Shown one piece after another: positions 17,825 through 25,153 of a stretch of 32,213 bases of DNA. Source of the stretch: Ignavibacteriota bacterium (GTDB lineage: Bacteria > Bacteroidota > Ignavibacteria > UBA10030 > UBA6906); assembly GCA_003154425.1 (NCBI GenBank), contig PMDK01000330.1, positions 2,105 to 34,317 on the forward strand, read 5' to 3'. Under the pieces are notes generated by a model. The model searched no databases. It saw nothing but the letters and a program-made list of their open reading frames with translations, and was not told the DNA's origin. The number at the start of each line of letters is the position of its first letter. Positions within the stretch are counted from its first letter, which is position 1. A program made the translations under genes and the position numbers.

Positions 17825-18785
17825 GCTGGTTAAAAGGACGCTCCTCTTCCGTGGGGCGGACCGCCTGCCGTACGATCTTCCCGATCCGTACGGGACCGAT
17901 TTCTACTCCATCGAAATGGACCCCTCCCCGGATTCGCGCCCGGCAAGCGGTACGGACGAATGGGGAGCGGTCTGGGCGAATATCGGCGAGATGCAGCTCG
18001 GACAGGTCAGGGAAGTGCCGCTGAAGAGCTGGGACGATTTCGCGTCGCTCCGGGTGCCCGACATCCGGGACGAGCGCCGTTGGAGGAACGTGGCGGGGAT
18101 GCGGCACCGGGCGGGGGACAGGTTCATACTGGCCAAAGGAATCTCGTTGTACGAACGGATTCACTTCCTTCGGGGGATGGACGCGACCTGGATCGACATT
18201 CACGAATCGCCCGGTGAGCTCCGGAGGCTCATCAGTCTCCTGCTTGACATGAACCTCTACGCGGTTGAGAGGTTCGCAGGTGAAGGAGCGGATGGATACC
18301 TCATCCCGGACGATTGGGGCCTCCAGGACGCGTTGATGATCTCTCCGGGGGCCTGGCGGGAAATCTGGAAGCCCTTCTATGAGCGCCTCTTCGGGGCCGT
18401 TCATGAGAACGGCATGTTCATGTTCCTGCACAGCTGCGGCTACATCGTCGACATACTTGACGACCTGATCTCCATAGGGCTCGACGCCATCCACATGGAT
18501 CAGCAGGAAAACATGGGATTGGAGCTTCTCGGAACACGGTTCGGCGGCCGGCTGACATTCTTCTCCCCTGTCGACATTCAAAAGACAATGGTGACCGGGT
18601 CGATCGACGAGATCCGGGCCTACTGCCGGGCGATGGCACGGTTCCTCGGCCGCCCCCGGGGAGGATTCATCCCGCGGTGGTACACCGATCCTGCCGGGGC
18701 AGGGCACAGACCGGAGGCCCTTGCCGCAATGTGCGACGAATTCCTCACGCTCAGCCGGGCTCACCACCCGGTGATCGAGGCGTGA
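17799..18785 (+). CDS. Uroporphyrinogen-decarboxylase-family (UroD/MtaA-like) protein
   Basis: A 328-residue protein with the UroD TIM-barrel fold pattern, opening with SRELVKRTLLFRGADRLPYDLP and carrying His211-x-Cys213-Gly in FLHSCGYIVD. In the methyltransferase branch (MtaA, CmuA) the HxCG region supplies metal ligands, whereas true HemE proteins have a different N-terminal arginine-rich site, which is not seen here. It is therefore unlikely to serve haem synthesis. Paralogues of this branch are common in sugar-catabolic clusters of environmental bacteria, role undefined. The ATG at 17799 overlaps the kinase remnant; an ATG at 17811 is equally possible. Cytoplasmic. The family call is good; the reaction is unknown. 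Confidence 0.8.
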   Translation: MQSTMTSRELVKRTLLFRGADRLPYDLPDPYGTDFYSIEMDPSPDSRPASGTDEWGAVWANIGEMQLGQVREVPLKSWDDFASLRVPDIRDERRWRNVAGMRHRAGDRFILAKGISLYERIHFLRGMDATWIDIHESPGELRRLISLLLDMNLYAVERFAGEGADGYLIPDDWGLQDALMISPGAWREIWKPFYERLFGAVHENGMFMFLHSCGYIVDILDDLISIGLDAIHMDQQENMGLELLGTRFGGRLTFFSPVDIQKTMVTGSIDEIRAYCRAMARFLGRPRGGFIPRWYTDPAGAGHRPEALAAMCDEFLTLSRAHHPVIEA

Positions 18786-18795
18786 TCGCACGCCG

Positions 18796-19515
18796 ATGGC
18801 TCTCACCGGTTCACTCCTGTTCTGGACCTTCATGCTTCTCACATCGGCTGTTTTGTTTCCCGTTGCACTGCTCATACGGGGAGTGACGTTTTCTTTCGAC
18901 AGGCGGCTCCGGTTCCTCCACTTGTTCTCATGCTTCTGGGCCTCGCTCTACACGTGGTGCAACCCGCTCTGGAGCGTCCGGATCGAGGGAAAGGAGCATA
19001 TCGACAGGCATGCCGCGTACGTCATGGTCTGCAACCACCAGTCACTCGTCGACATACTTGTGCTGTTCCGGCTCTTCGTACACTTCAAGTGGGTCTCCAA
19101 GTCCGAGAATTTCCGGATCCCCTTCGTCGGCTGGAACATGACGCTCAACCGATACATAAGGATTGAGCGGGGGCGCCTCAGTGGGAATCTGAGCATGATG
19201 CGAGGAGCGGCAGCCGCCCTCGGGGAGGGGAGCTCTGTCATGATATTTCCCGAAGGGACCCGTTCCGCCCGCGGCGAGCCGGCGGAATTCAAAGCGGGGG
19301 CGTTTGAGCTTGCCATCAGATCGGGCCGTCCGGTCCTGCCGATCGCGCTCCACGGCACTTCCGCTGCGCTCCCCAGGCGGGGGTTCATACTGCGCGGGAA
19401 GCAGGCGATGCTCATTCGCGTCCTCGAACCGATCGCCCCCCCCTGGCCTCCCGGCACCGATGCAGAGACGCTCAGGACGATGGCGCACGGGAGGATTGCC
19501 GGAGATCTCGCCTGA
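18796..19515 (+). CDS. plsC: 1-acyl-sn-glycerol-3-phosphate acyltransferase (PlsC family)
   Basis: A 239-residue membrane-associated acyltransferase. An N-terminal hydrophobic segment (residues about 4-30) anchors it to the inner membrane. The catalytic H-x4-D motif is His81 to Asp86 in NHQSLVD, and the acyl-acceptor phosphate site FPEGTRS lies at about 151-157. These are the block I and block III signatures of lysophosphatidate acyltransferases that make phosphatidic acid from acyl-CoA or acyl-ACP. It lies 10 nt after the UroD-family gene, in a carbohydrate locus where a phospholipid enzyme is out of place. It may be the organism's housekeeping PlsC caught in the operon, or an accessory acyltransferase. 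Confidence 0.85.
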   Translation: MALTGSLLFWTFMLLTSAVLFPVALLIRGVTFSFDRRLRFLHLFSCFWASLYTWCNPLWSVRIEGKEHIDRHAAYVMVCNHQSLVDILVLFRLFVHFKWVSKSENFRIPFVGWNMTLNRYIRIERGRLSGNLSMMRGAAAALGEGSSVMIFPEGTRSARGEPAEFKAGAFELAIRSGRPVLPIALHGTSAALPRRGFILRGKQAMLIRVLEPIAPPWPPGTDAETLRTMAHGRIAGDLA

Positions 19516-19519
19516 GAGC

Positions 19520-19533
19520 TCCCGGGCCCGGGA
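19520..19533. other. Perfect 14-bp GC palindrome after plsC
   Basis: TCCCGGGCCCGGGA lies 4 nt after the plsC stop, in the 89-nt gap before the isomerase-like gene. It has no loop and no T-run, so it would make a poor terminator. It could be a protein-binding site or a boundary element. No convincing -33/-7 promoter follows: TTG at 19548 is followed 20 nt later only by GACATTCA. Confidence 0.3.
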
Positions 19534-19604
19534 TCCCGTCCGGGGAGTTGACTGTTCTTCCGTATTTGCTGACATTCACGACAATCACACCAGCGAGGAA
19601 AGCC

Positions 19605-21206
19605 ATGCAACCCATCTACCTCATCGCCAGCGGCGACCTCCGCCTCTCCGCCAACCGGAACTGCGAAGCGGCGCAATCCGCCATGGAACAGCAGCTTGCG
19701 CGCGCAATCGAAGGACTCGGTGGTTCGGTCAAGAGGGCACATCCGTTCGACCCGGCGAAGCAGCACGGATTCATCGACAGCCAGCACTACGGGATGGAGG
19801 TGTTCCGCCGGATCCCTCCCCGCGCCCCGCTCATCGTCGCCGAAGCCGTGTGGCAGTACAGCCATCACGTCCTTGCCGGGCTCATAACACACCGGGGACC
19901 GATCCTGACGGTTGCGAACTGGAGCGGCATGTGGCCGGGGCTCGTCGGGATGCTGAACCTCAACGGATGCCTGACCAAGGCGGGTGTCCCCTACAGCACA
20001 CTCTGGAGCGAGGACTTCACGGATGCATTTGCGACCGGCGGGCTGAAGAAATGGATGAAGACCGGCGGGATCACGCACGACACGTCGCACGTGACCCCGT
20101 ACAACGCCGCACGCGTCCCGGCGGCGGCCGAGGAGGCCGGGAGGGCGTTCGCACGGACGTTCAGACAGAACAAAGCCATCATGGGGATATTCGATGAGGG
20201 ATGCATGGGGATGTATAACGCGATCATCCCCGACGAGCTGCTCCACGCGACAGGAGTGTTTAAGGAACGGCTGAGCCAGTCGACACTCTACGCCAGGATG
20301 CTCACCGTAAAGGAACATGAAGCGAGGGGGGTGCTCGAGTGGCTGAAAGAACGCGGGATGACATTCCGTTTCGGACGACACGAAGACACCGATCTGACCG
20401 AGGCGCAGGTGCTTGGGCAGTGCCGCATGTACATCGCCGCCCTCCGCCTTGCGCAGGAGTTCCGCTGTGATGCAATCGGAATCCAGTACCAGCAGGGTTT
20501 GAAAGATCTCACTCCCGCCTCGGATCTCGCGGAGGGGATGCTCAACAACGTCGAACGCCCCCCGGTGCTCGAGGACGCCGGGGGGGGAGAACTTTTCAAA
20601 GGGGAAGCCCTCCCCCACTTCAACGAGGTGGATGAGTGCGCGGGGTTCGACGCGCTCCTCACGTACAGACTCTGGAGGTCGCTTGGCCTCCCGCCGGAGA
20701 ATACGCTTCACGACATCCGCTGGGGCCGGCAGTTCAACGTCAACGGCACCGACAGGTTTGTCTGGCTCTTCGAAATTTCGGGCGCAGTCCCCCCGGCACA
20801 TTTCGCAGGCGGCTACCGCAGTGCCGTGGGGGAACGCCAACCCCCGATGTACTTCCGGCTGGGGGGGAGCTCGATCAAGGGAGTAAGCAAGCCGGGGCAC
20901 ATCGTGTGGAGCCGGGTGTTCCTCGCCGGCGGAGCCCTCCAGTACGACACGGGGCTCGCGGAGGCGGTCGCGCTCCCGGATCCGGAGACGCACGAGCGGT
21001 GGAGGCTGACGACGCCCCAGTGGCCGGTCATGCACGCGGTGATGGACGGCATCACGAGGGACCAGATGATGGCCCGGCACAAATCCAACCACATCCATGT
21101 CGTCTATGCGCCCGACAGGGCGACCGCACGGAAAGCAATGTTCATCCGTGCCGCCGCGATGAAAGAGCTCGGGCTGAAGGTCAGCTTCTGCGGGAAAACA
21201 CGGTGA
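19605..21206 (+). CDS. L-fucose/L-arabinose isomerase-like family protein
   Basis: A 533-residue protein starting at the ATG after GAGGAAA (19594-19600). It resembles the fucose/arabinose-isomerase fold family. Candidate Mn ligands in the expected order are Glu198 ([11 protein letters not shown]), Asp307 ([10 protein letters not shown]) and His496 ([11 protein letters not shown]), the layout of Glu, Asp and His in FucI. Most such homologues are annotated only as fucose-isomerase-like, and some may act on other deoxy sugars or rhamnose. With a GH78-type rhamnosidase upstream, a deoxyhexose substrate is plausible but unproven. It is cytoplasmic and is followed by an overlapping (GTGA) transporter permease gene, which suggests that uptake and isomerisation are coupled. 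Confidence 0.75.
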   Translation: MQPIYLIASGDLRLSANRNCEAAQSAMEQQLARAIEGLGGSVKRAHPFDPAKQHGFIDSQHYGMEVFRRIPPRAPLIVAEAVWQYSHHVLAGLITHRGPILTVANWSGMWPGLVGMLNLNGCLTKAGVPYSTLWSEDFTDAFATGGLKKWMKTGGITHDTSHVTPYNAARVPAAAEEAGRAFARTFRQNKAIMGIFDEGCMGMYNAIIPDELLHATGVFKERLSQSTLYARMLTVKEHEARGVLEWLKERGMTFRFGRHEDTDLTEAQVLGQCRMYIAALRLAQEFRCDAIGIQYQQGLKDLTPASDLAEGMLNNVERPPVLEDAGGGELFKGEALPHFNEVDECAGFDALLTYRLWRSLGLPPENTLHDIRWGRQFNVNGTDRFVWLFEISGAVPPAHFAGGYRSAVGERQPPMYFRLGGSSIKGVSKPGHIVWSRVFLAGGALQYDTGLAEAVALPDPETHERWRLTTPQWPVMHAVMDGITRDQMMARHKSNHIHVVYAPDRATARKAMFIRAAAMKELGLKVSFCGKTR

Positions 21207-22183
21207 ACAGGCTCCGCTGTGCACTGCGCTCCCCTGCCGTGCGCGCGTGCCTCTCGCTGGCAATGGTGTTCGCGCTCGGCCTCGTGTTCAATGCCGACGG
21301 GACGTTTTTCTCCTGGGGCACGCACCGTGACATGCTGCGGCAGGTCTCGGTGATCGGCATACTTGCGTGCGGGATGACGGTCGTGATCATCTCTGGAGGG
21401 ATCGATCTCTCCGTCGGGAGCATCCTGGGCCTTTCCGCCGTCCTCTTCTCCCTCTTCACCATGCATGCGGGGTGGAACCCGTTCCTCGCCGCAGTGGCGA
21501 CGCTCGCGGCCGGCCTTTTCCTGGGGGGGCTCTCGGGCTTCCTGACAGGCCGATTCCGCATACAGCCGTTTATCTCCACGCTCGCCATGATGGTCTTTGC
21601 GCGGGGCCTGGCGAAGTGGGTCTCGGGGGGGCAGAAGATCTCGACGGCAGTGCAGGGCGCCGACGGGACGTACGTCTATGTCCCCGTCCCACCGGTTTTT
21701 GATACACTCAGCGCACGCATCGCGGGGGGACACGTCGCCGTCGTCACGCTCGTCCTCGCGGCCTCGCTCCTTCTCTGCGGCCTGTTCCTTTCGCGCATCC
21801 GGTGGGGGAGACACATGTACGCTCTGGGCGGTAACGAAGAGGCCGCACGCTATGCGGGGATTCCGGTGCGGGGGACCACGGTGCTCGCCTATGCTATCAG
21901 CGGGATCCTTTGCGGCGTCGCGGGGATCTGCCAGGCATCACAGGAGCTTCAGGGCGATCCGGAAGCGGGGAGCACGTACGAGCTGTCGGCGATCGCAATG
22001 GTGGTGATCGGGGGAACGAGCCTGCGGGGAGGAGCGGGGACGATCTGGCTCACCGCGCTCGGCATACTCATCATCGGGTACCTGGAGAAGATCCTCAGCA
22101 TCAACGCCGTCGGGGAAGAGACGCGCCTGATGCTGACCGGGGCGATCATCGTGGCGGCTGTGCTGTTTCAGAAGAACCGGTGA
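21203..22183 (+). CDS. Sugar ABC transporter permease (RbsC-like)
   Basis: A 326-residue inner-membrane protein of the BPD_transp_2 family (ribose/xylose/autoinducer-2 type), with about eight to ten hydrophobic segments. Family marks are [17 protein letters not shown] near residue 60, [15 protein letters not shown] near 115, the EAA-like loop [12 protein letters not shown] near 210 and [13 protein letters not shown] near 270. I take the GTG at 21203, overlapping the isomerase stop as GTGA; upstream extension of the frame is antisense-free noise. It should move a monosaccharide together with the binding protein encoded 19 nt downstream. The partner ATPase (RbsA-like) gene that normally accompanies this permease is not in the window. 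Confidence 0.88.
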   Translation: MNRLRCALRSPAVRACLSLAMVFALGLVFNADGTFFSWGTHRDMLRQVSVIGILACGMTVVIISGGIDLSVGSILGLSAVLFSLFTMHAGWNPFLAAVATLAAGLFLGGLSGFLTGRFRIQPFISTLAMMVFARGLAKWVSGGQKISTAVQGADGTYVYVPVPPVFDTLSARIAGGHVAVVTLVLAASLLLCGLFLSRIRWGRHMYALGGNEEAARYAGIPVRGTTVLAYAISGILCGVAGICQASQELQGDPEAGSTYELSAIAMVVIGGTSLRGGAGTIWLTALGILIIGYLEKILSINAVGEETRLMLTGAIIVAAVLFQKNR

Positions 22184-22202
22184 ACACAAAGGAGACCACC
22201 AC

Positions 22203-23132
22203 ATGATACAACGAGCCGTGCTCGCACTCGCGACACTCGCGCTTTTCCTCACGGCGACGCCGCTCCCGGGACAAGCCCCGAGATGGACGATCGGCATGAG
22301 CCAGTGCAACCTGGGGGAACCCTGGCGCGTCCAGATGAACGCAGACATAAAGAAGGCCGCAGAGGGACACCCGGAGATCTCGGTCATCTTCAAGGATGCC
22401 CAGAACGACAATCTCCGCCAGGTCGCCCACCTCGAAGAATTCGTCCGGGCCGGCGTGAACCTGATCATCATCTCCCCTAAAGAGGCTGCGCCGCTGACCC
22501 GGCCCGTGGCCGACGCGTACGGCAAGGGGATCCCCGTGATCGTCCTCGACCGAAAGGTGCTCGGAGACAGGTATACGTGCTTCATCGGAGCAGACAACAA
22601 AAAGATCGGGAGAGCCGCCGGACGCTGGATTGCGACGCTGCTCGGGGGGAAGGGGAAAGTCGTCGAGCTCAAAGGCCTCATGACCTCGATCCCGGGACAG
22701 GACCGTCACTCAGGCTTCCGGGAAGGAATCAAGGGGACACAGATCGAGGTGGTGTTCGAAGCTGACATGAAGTGGCTGGAGCCAAACGCGAGGAAGGAGA
22801 TGGAATCGGCGCTTGCGCGATTTCCATCGATTGACCTTGTGTACGGCCAGAACGACCCCGCCGCTCACGGCGCCTACCTGGCAGCAAAGGCGGCGGGCCG
22901 GGCCGATGCCATGGCATTCGTCGGGATCGACGGTCTCCCGCAGGAGGGACAGATGTACGTCAGACAGGGGATCCTCTCGGCGTGTTTTGAATACCCGACC
23001 GGGGGGAGGGAGGCGATCGAAACGGCCCTGTCCATACTCCAGGGGAAGACCGTTCCCAGGGAGATCACGCTTCCATCCAGGGTCTATACCCGGGATAACA
23101 TCACCAAGGGAGGAGAGTGGCTACCAGAATGA
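22203..23132 (+). CDS. Periplasmic sugar-binding protein of an ABC transporter (RbsB-like)
   Basis: A 309-residue exported binding protein of the Peripla_BP_4 (RbsB) family. A strong ribosome site (AAAGGAG, 8 nt before the ATG) and a signal peptide (AVLALATLALFLTATPLPGQA) are clear. Typical features are the first strand WTIGMSQCNLGEPWR, LIIISPKEAAPLT, the hinge region PVIVLDRKV, KVVELKG, and YGQNDPAAHGAYLAAKAAG. The ligand is a sugar; its identity cannot be read, though the isomerase-like gene and rhamnosidase nearby suggest a deoxyhexose or pentose. It forms a unit with the permease upstream and lacks a neighbouring ATPase. Confidence 0.88.
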   Translation: MIQRAVLALATLALFLTATPLPGQAPRWTIGMSQCNLGEPWRVQMNADIKKAAEGHPEISVIFKDAQNDNLRQVAHLEEFVRAGVNLIIISPKEAAPLTRPVADAYGKGIPVIVLDRKVLGDRYTCFIGADNKKIGRAAGRWIATLLGGKGKVVELKGLMTSIPGQDRHSGFREGIKGTQIEVVFEADMKWLEPNARKEMESALARFPSIDLVYGQNDPAAHGAYLAAKAAGRADAMAFVGIDGLPQEGQMYVRQGILSACFEYPTGGREAIETALSILQGKTVPREITLPSRVYTRDNITKGGEWLPE

Positions 23133-23185
23133 TCACACCGAAGCTGAACACAAAGCGCCCATCCCCGCAGAGGAAGGAGAATTTT

Positions 23186-24337
23186 ATGGCCGTCATCGCC
23201 GGATTGTTCCTCATGCTCTTCTTCGCAGCAGTCGTCATACAGGATGCAGCAGCGCAGGGTTCCTTCAACGGTCTTTCGATGGGGATGGGGAATCTCTCCC
23301 GGCTCTCGAAGGCCAGGACCCGCTCGATCAGCCCGGAGAATTTCACGGGAGGGAAAGGGAAAGCGGGGATGGCGACAGAGGGGACGGGGGCCCAGGCGGC
23401 GCGTGATCTGGGACGGGGATGGAAGATCTCCCCGTCCGTCCGCATCAAGGCAGGGGAGACGTTCACGGCGGCGGAGATCAGCGGGTCTGGGGCGATACAG
23501 CACATCTGGATGACCCCGACGGGAAACTGGCGCCACCTGATACTGCGCATGTACTGGGACGGGGAGGAGACCCCGTCGGTGGAGGCACCCGCCGGCGATT
23601 TCTTCGCGTGCGGCTGGGGAGAGTACGGACAGATCTCATCCCCGGCAGTCTGCGTCAACCCCCACAGCGGCCTCAACTGCTACTGGGAGATGCCGTTCCG
23701 CAAGAGCTGCAAAATCACGCTCCAGGACATCGGGGCCGAAGACGTCACGGTCTATTACCAGATCGACTACACGCTGACGGACGTGCCGGCCGACGCAGCG
23801 TATTTTCACGCACAGTTCCGGAGGGTCAATCCCCTCCGCTCCAGGGACGTGGTGACGATACTCGACGGCGTGAAGGGTTGGGGGCACTACGTGGGGACCT
23901 ACCTCGCCTGGGGGGTCAACAACAACGGCTGGTGGGGCGAAGGGGAAATCAAATTCTACATCGACGGGGATCTGGAGTATCCGACGATCTGCGGGACCGG
24001 TACCGAGGATTATTTCTGCGGGTCGTACGATTTTGAAAACAGTGAAAGAAAGGGGTACCAGGAGTTCACAACCCCTTACACCGGGCTCGCCCAGGTGCTT
24101 CGGCCCGACGGATTCTACAAGTCGCAGCAGCGGTTCGGCCTCTATCGCTGGCACATCATGGACCCGGTCCGGTTCGAGAAAGACCTTCGGGTGACCATCC
24201 AGGCACTCGGGTGGCAGTCGGGAGGGCGGTACCTCCCTCTCCAGGATGATATCGCCTCGACCGCGTTCTGGTACCAGGCCGAGCCCCACGGAGGGTTCCC
24301 GCCGCTCCCGGGGAAGGACCAGCTGGAGATCCAGTAG
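23186..24337 (+). CDS. GH172 (DUF2961) glycosidase, exported
   Basis: A 383-residue protein. The ATG at 23186 has AGGAAGGAG upstream and begins a signal peptide (VIAGLFLMLFFAAVVIQDAAAQ), so it is preferred over the in-frame ATG at 23129. It matches the DUF2961 family, now GH172, throughout: GAIQHIWMT, YWDGEETPSVE, GLNCYWEMPF, VGTYLAWGVNN, WWGEGEIKFY (Glu252/Glu254), CGTGTEDYFCGSYDF (Glu274) and RFEKDLRVTIQ. Characterised members are retaining enzymes acting on furanosides: difructose dianhydride I, alpha-D-fructofuranosides or alpha-D-arabinofuranosides. The paired Glu residues are the likely catalytic pair. It closes the + strand block and faces the aldolase gene tail to tail 31 nt away. Confidence 0.88.
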   Translation: MAVIAGLFLMLFFAAVVIQDAAAQGSFNGLSMGMGNLSRLSKARTRSISPENFTGGKGKAGMATEGTGAQAARDLGRGWKISPSVRIKAGETFTAAEISGSGAIQHIWMTPTGNWRHLILRMYWDGEETPSVEAPAGDFFACGWGEYGQISSPAVCVNPHSGLNCYWEMPFRKSCKITLQDIGAEDVTVYYQIDYTLTDVPADAAYFHAQFRRVNPLRSRDVVTILDGVKGWGHYVGTYLAWGVNNNGWWGEGEIKFYIDGDLEYPTICGTGTEDYFCGSYDFENSERKGYQEFTTPYTGLAQVLRPDGFYKSQQRFGLYRWHIMDPVRFEKDLRVTIQALGWQSGGRYLPLQDDIASTAFWYQAEPHGGFPPLPGKDQLEIQ

Positions 24338-24368
24338 GTTCACGCCTGAGAGTGTGGCGCCGTGACTG

Positions 24369-25025
24369 TCAGCGTTTCAGGGTGCTTTTCGCTTCCACGA
24401 AATTGCGCACCATGCGGGCGGCTTTCTCCGTGAGCACCTCGTAGCGCCCCTCGTCTATCGCCTTCTTGTCGAGCAGGTCGCTGCCGATCCCGACAGCGAC
24501 CGCTCCGGCCTTCACCCATTCCCCCACGTTGTCGACCGTCACTCCTCCCGTAGGCATGAGCCGGATATGAGGGAAGGGGCCCGCCACGTCCCGGAAGTAT
24601 TTGGGTCCGAGTGACGTCGCGGGGAACACCTTGACGATATCCGCTCCCGCCTCCCACGCTGTGAGGATCTCCGTCGGCGTGTAGCAGCCCGGGATCGCCA
24701 CGGCCCCCGCCGCTTTTGTCACCGCCACGACATCAGGCCTGAAAACCGGGCTGACCACGAACTTCGCTCCCGCCGAGACCACGTCATCGGCGGTCCCCCT
24801 GTCCGTCACGGTTCCCGCTCCCACAAGGACGTCCGGCGGAGCGGTCTTCACCATGGCGGCAATGACCTCCACCGCGCCCGGGACGGTCATCGTGATCTCG
24901 ATACACTTCACCCCCCCCTCGCGAATCGCCATGACGACTTTCGTCAGTCGCTCGGGGTCTTTCATCCGGATAACGGCGACGACGCCGGAAGAGAGGAGAG
25001 ATTCAAGTGTTTCATCCTTTGTCAT
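24369..25025 (-). CDS. eda: 2-keto-3-deoxy-6-phosphogluconate (KDPG/KDPGal) aldolase
   Basis: A 218-residue class I aldolase of the KDPG/KHG family. The ATG at 25025 is set by AAGGAG 9 nt upstream; a TTG two codons earlier sits too close to that site. Catalytic residues are Glu43 in CIEITMT and the Schiff-base Lys132 in GADIVKVFPA, with TGGV phosphate-site residues near 160. It splits KDPG (or the galactonate isomer) to pyruvate and glyceraldehyde 3-phosphate, a lower step of Entner-Doudoroff and uronate/sugar-acid pathways. The oxidoreductase at the start of the window could supply sugar acids for such a path. No dehydratase or KDG kinase gene is visible here. Confidence 0.9.
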   Translation of the reverse strand: MTKDETLESLLSSGVVAVIRMKDPERLTKVVMAIREGGVKCIEITMTVPGAVEVIAAMVKTAPPDVLVGAGTVTDRGTADDVVSAGAKFVVSPVFRPDVVAVTKAAGAVAIPGCYTPTEILTAWEAGADIVKVFPATSLGPKYFRDVAGPFPHIRLMPTGGVTVDNVGEWVKAGAVAVGIGSDLLDKKAIDEGRYEVLTEKAARMVRNFVEAKSTLKR

Positions 25026-25063
25026 CGGCAAGCGCTCCTTAGTGAGTCAATACTGTGGCGCTT

Positions 25064-25070
25064 CAATATA
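25064..25070 (-). promoter_or_regulatory. Partial -7 element for the aldolase gene
   Basis: On the - strand TATATTG lies 38 nt before the eda start codon and matches the -7 box seen three more times in this window. The -33 position 20 nt further up reads GAC rather than TTG, so the promoter is only half matched. No clear promoter is seen for the divergent + strand gene at 25154. Confidence 0.4.
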
Positions 25071-25153
25071 CGGAATTTTGCCCTTGATTTGTCGCGATTC
25101 TCTCGCTTCCTTAAACGCGAGCTCAGAGAAATCACCCACTTCATACGACTTCC

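Noticed and set aside
20636-21202. Extended N-terminus of the permease frame
   Set aside because: The extension overlaps the isomerase-like gene and is Arg/Gly/His-rich noise. The permease homology starts just after the GTG at 21203.
18948-21263. A 771-residue open frame on the - strand
   Set aside because: It lies opposite plsC and the isomerase-like gene, both with clear family motifs. Its translation is rich in Arg, Pro and His with no domain, the usual antisense effect in high-GC DNA.
24338-24368. TCACG/CGTGA pairing between the GH172 and aldolase genes as a bidirectional terminator
   Set aside because: The stem is short, interrupted and lacks a T-run; not distinct from chance in this GC-rich sequence.
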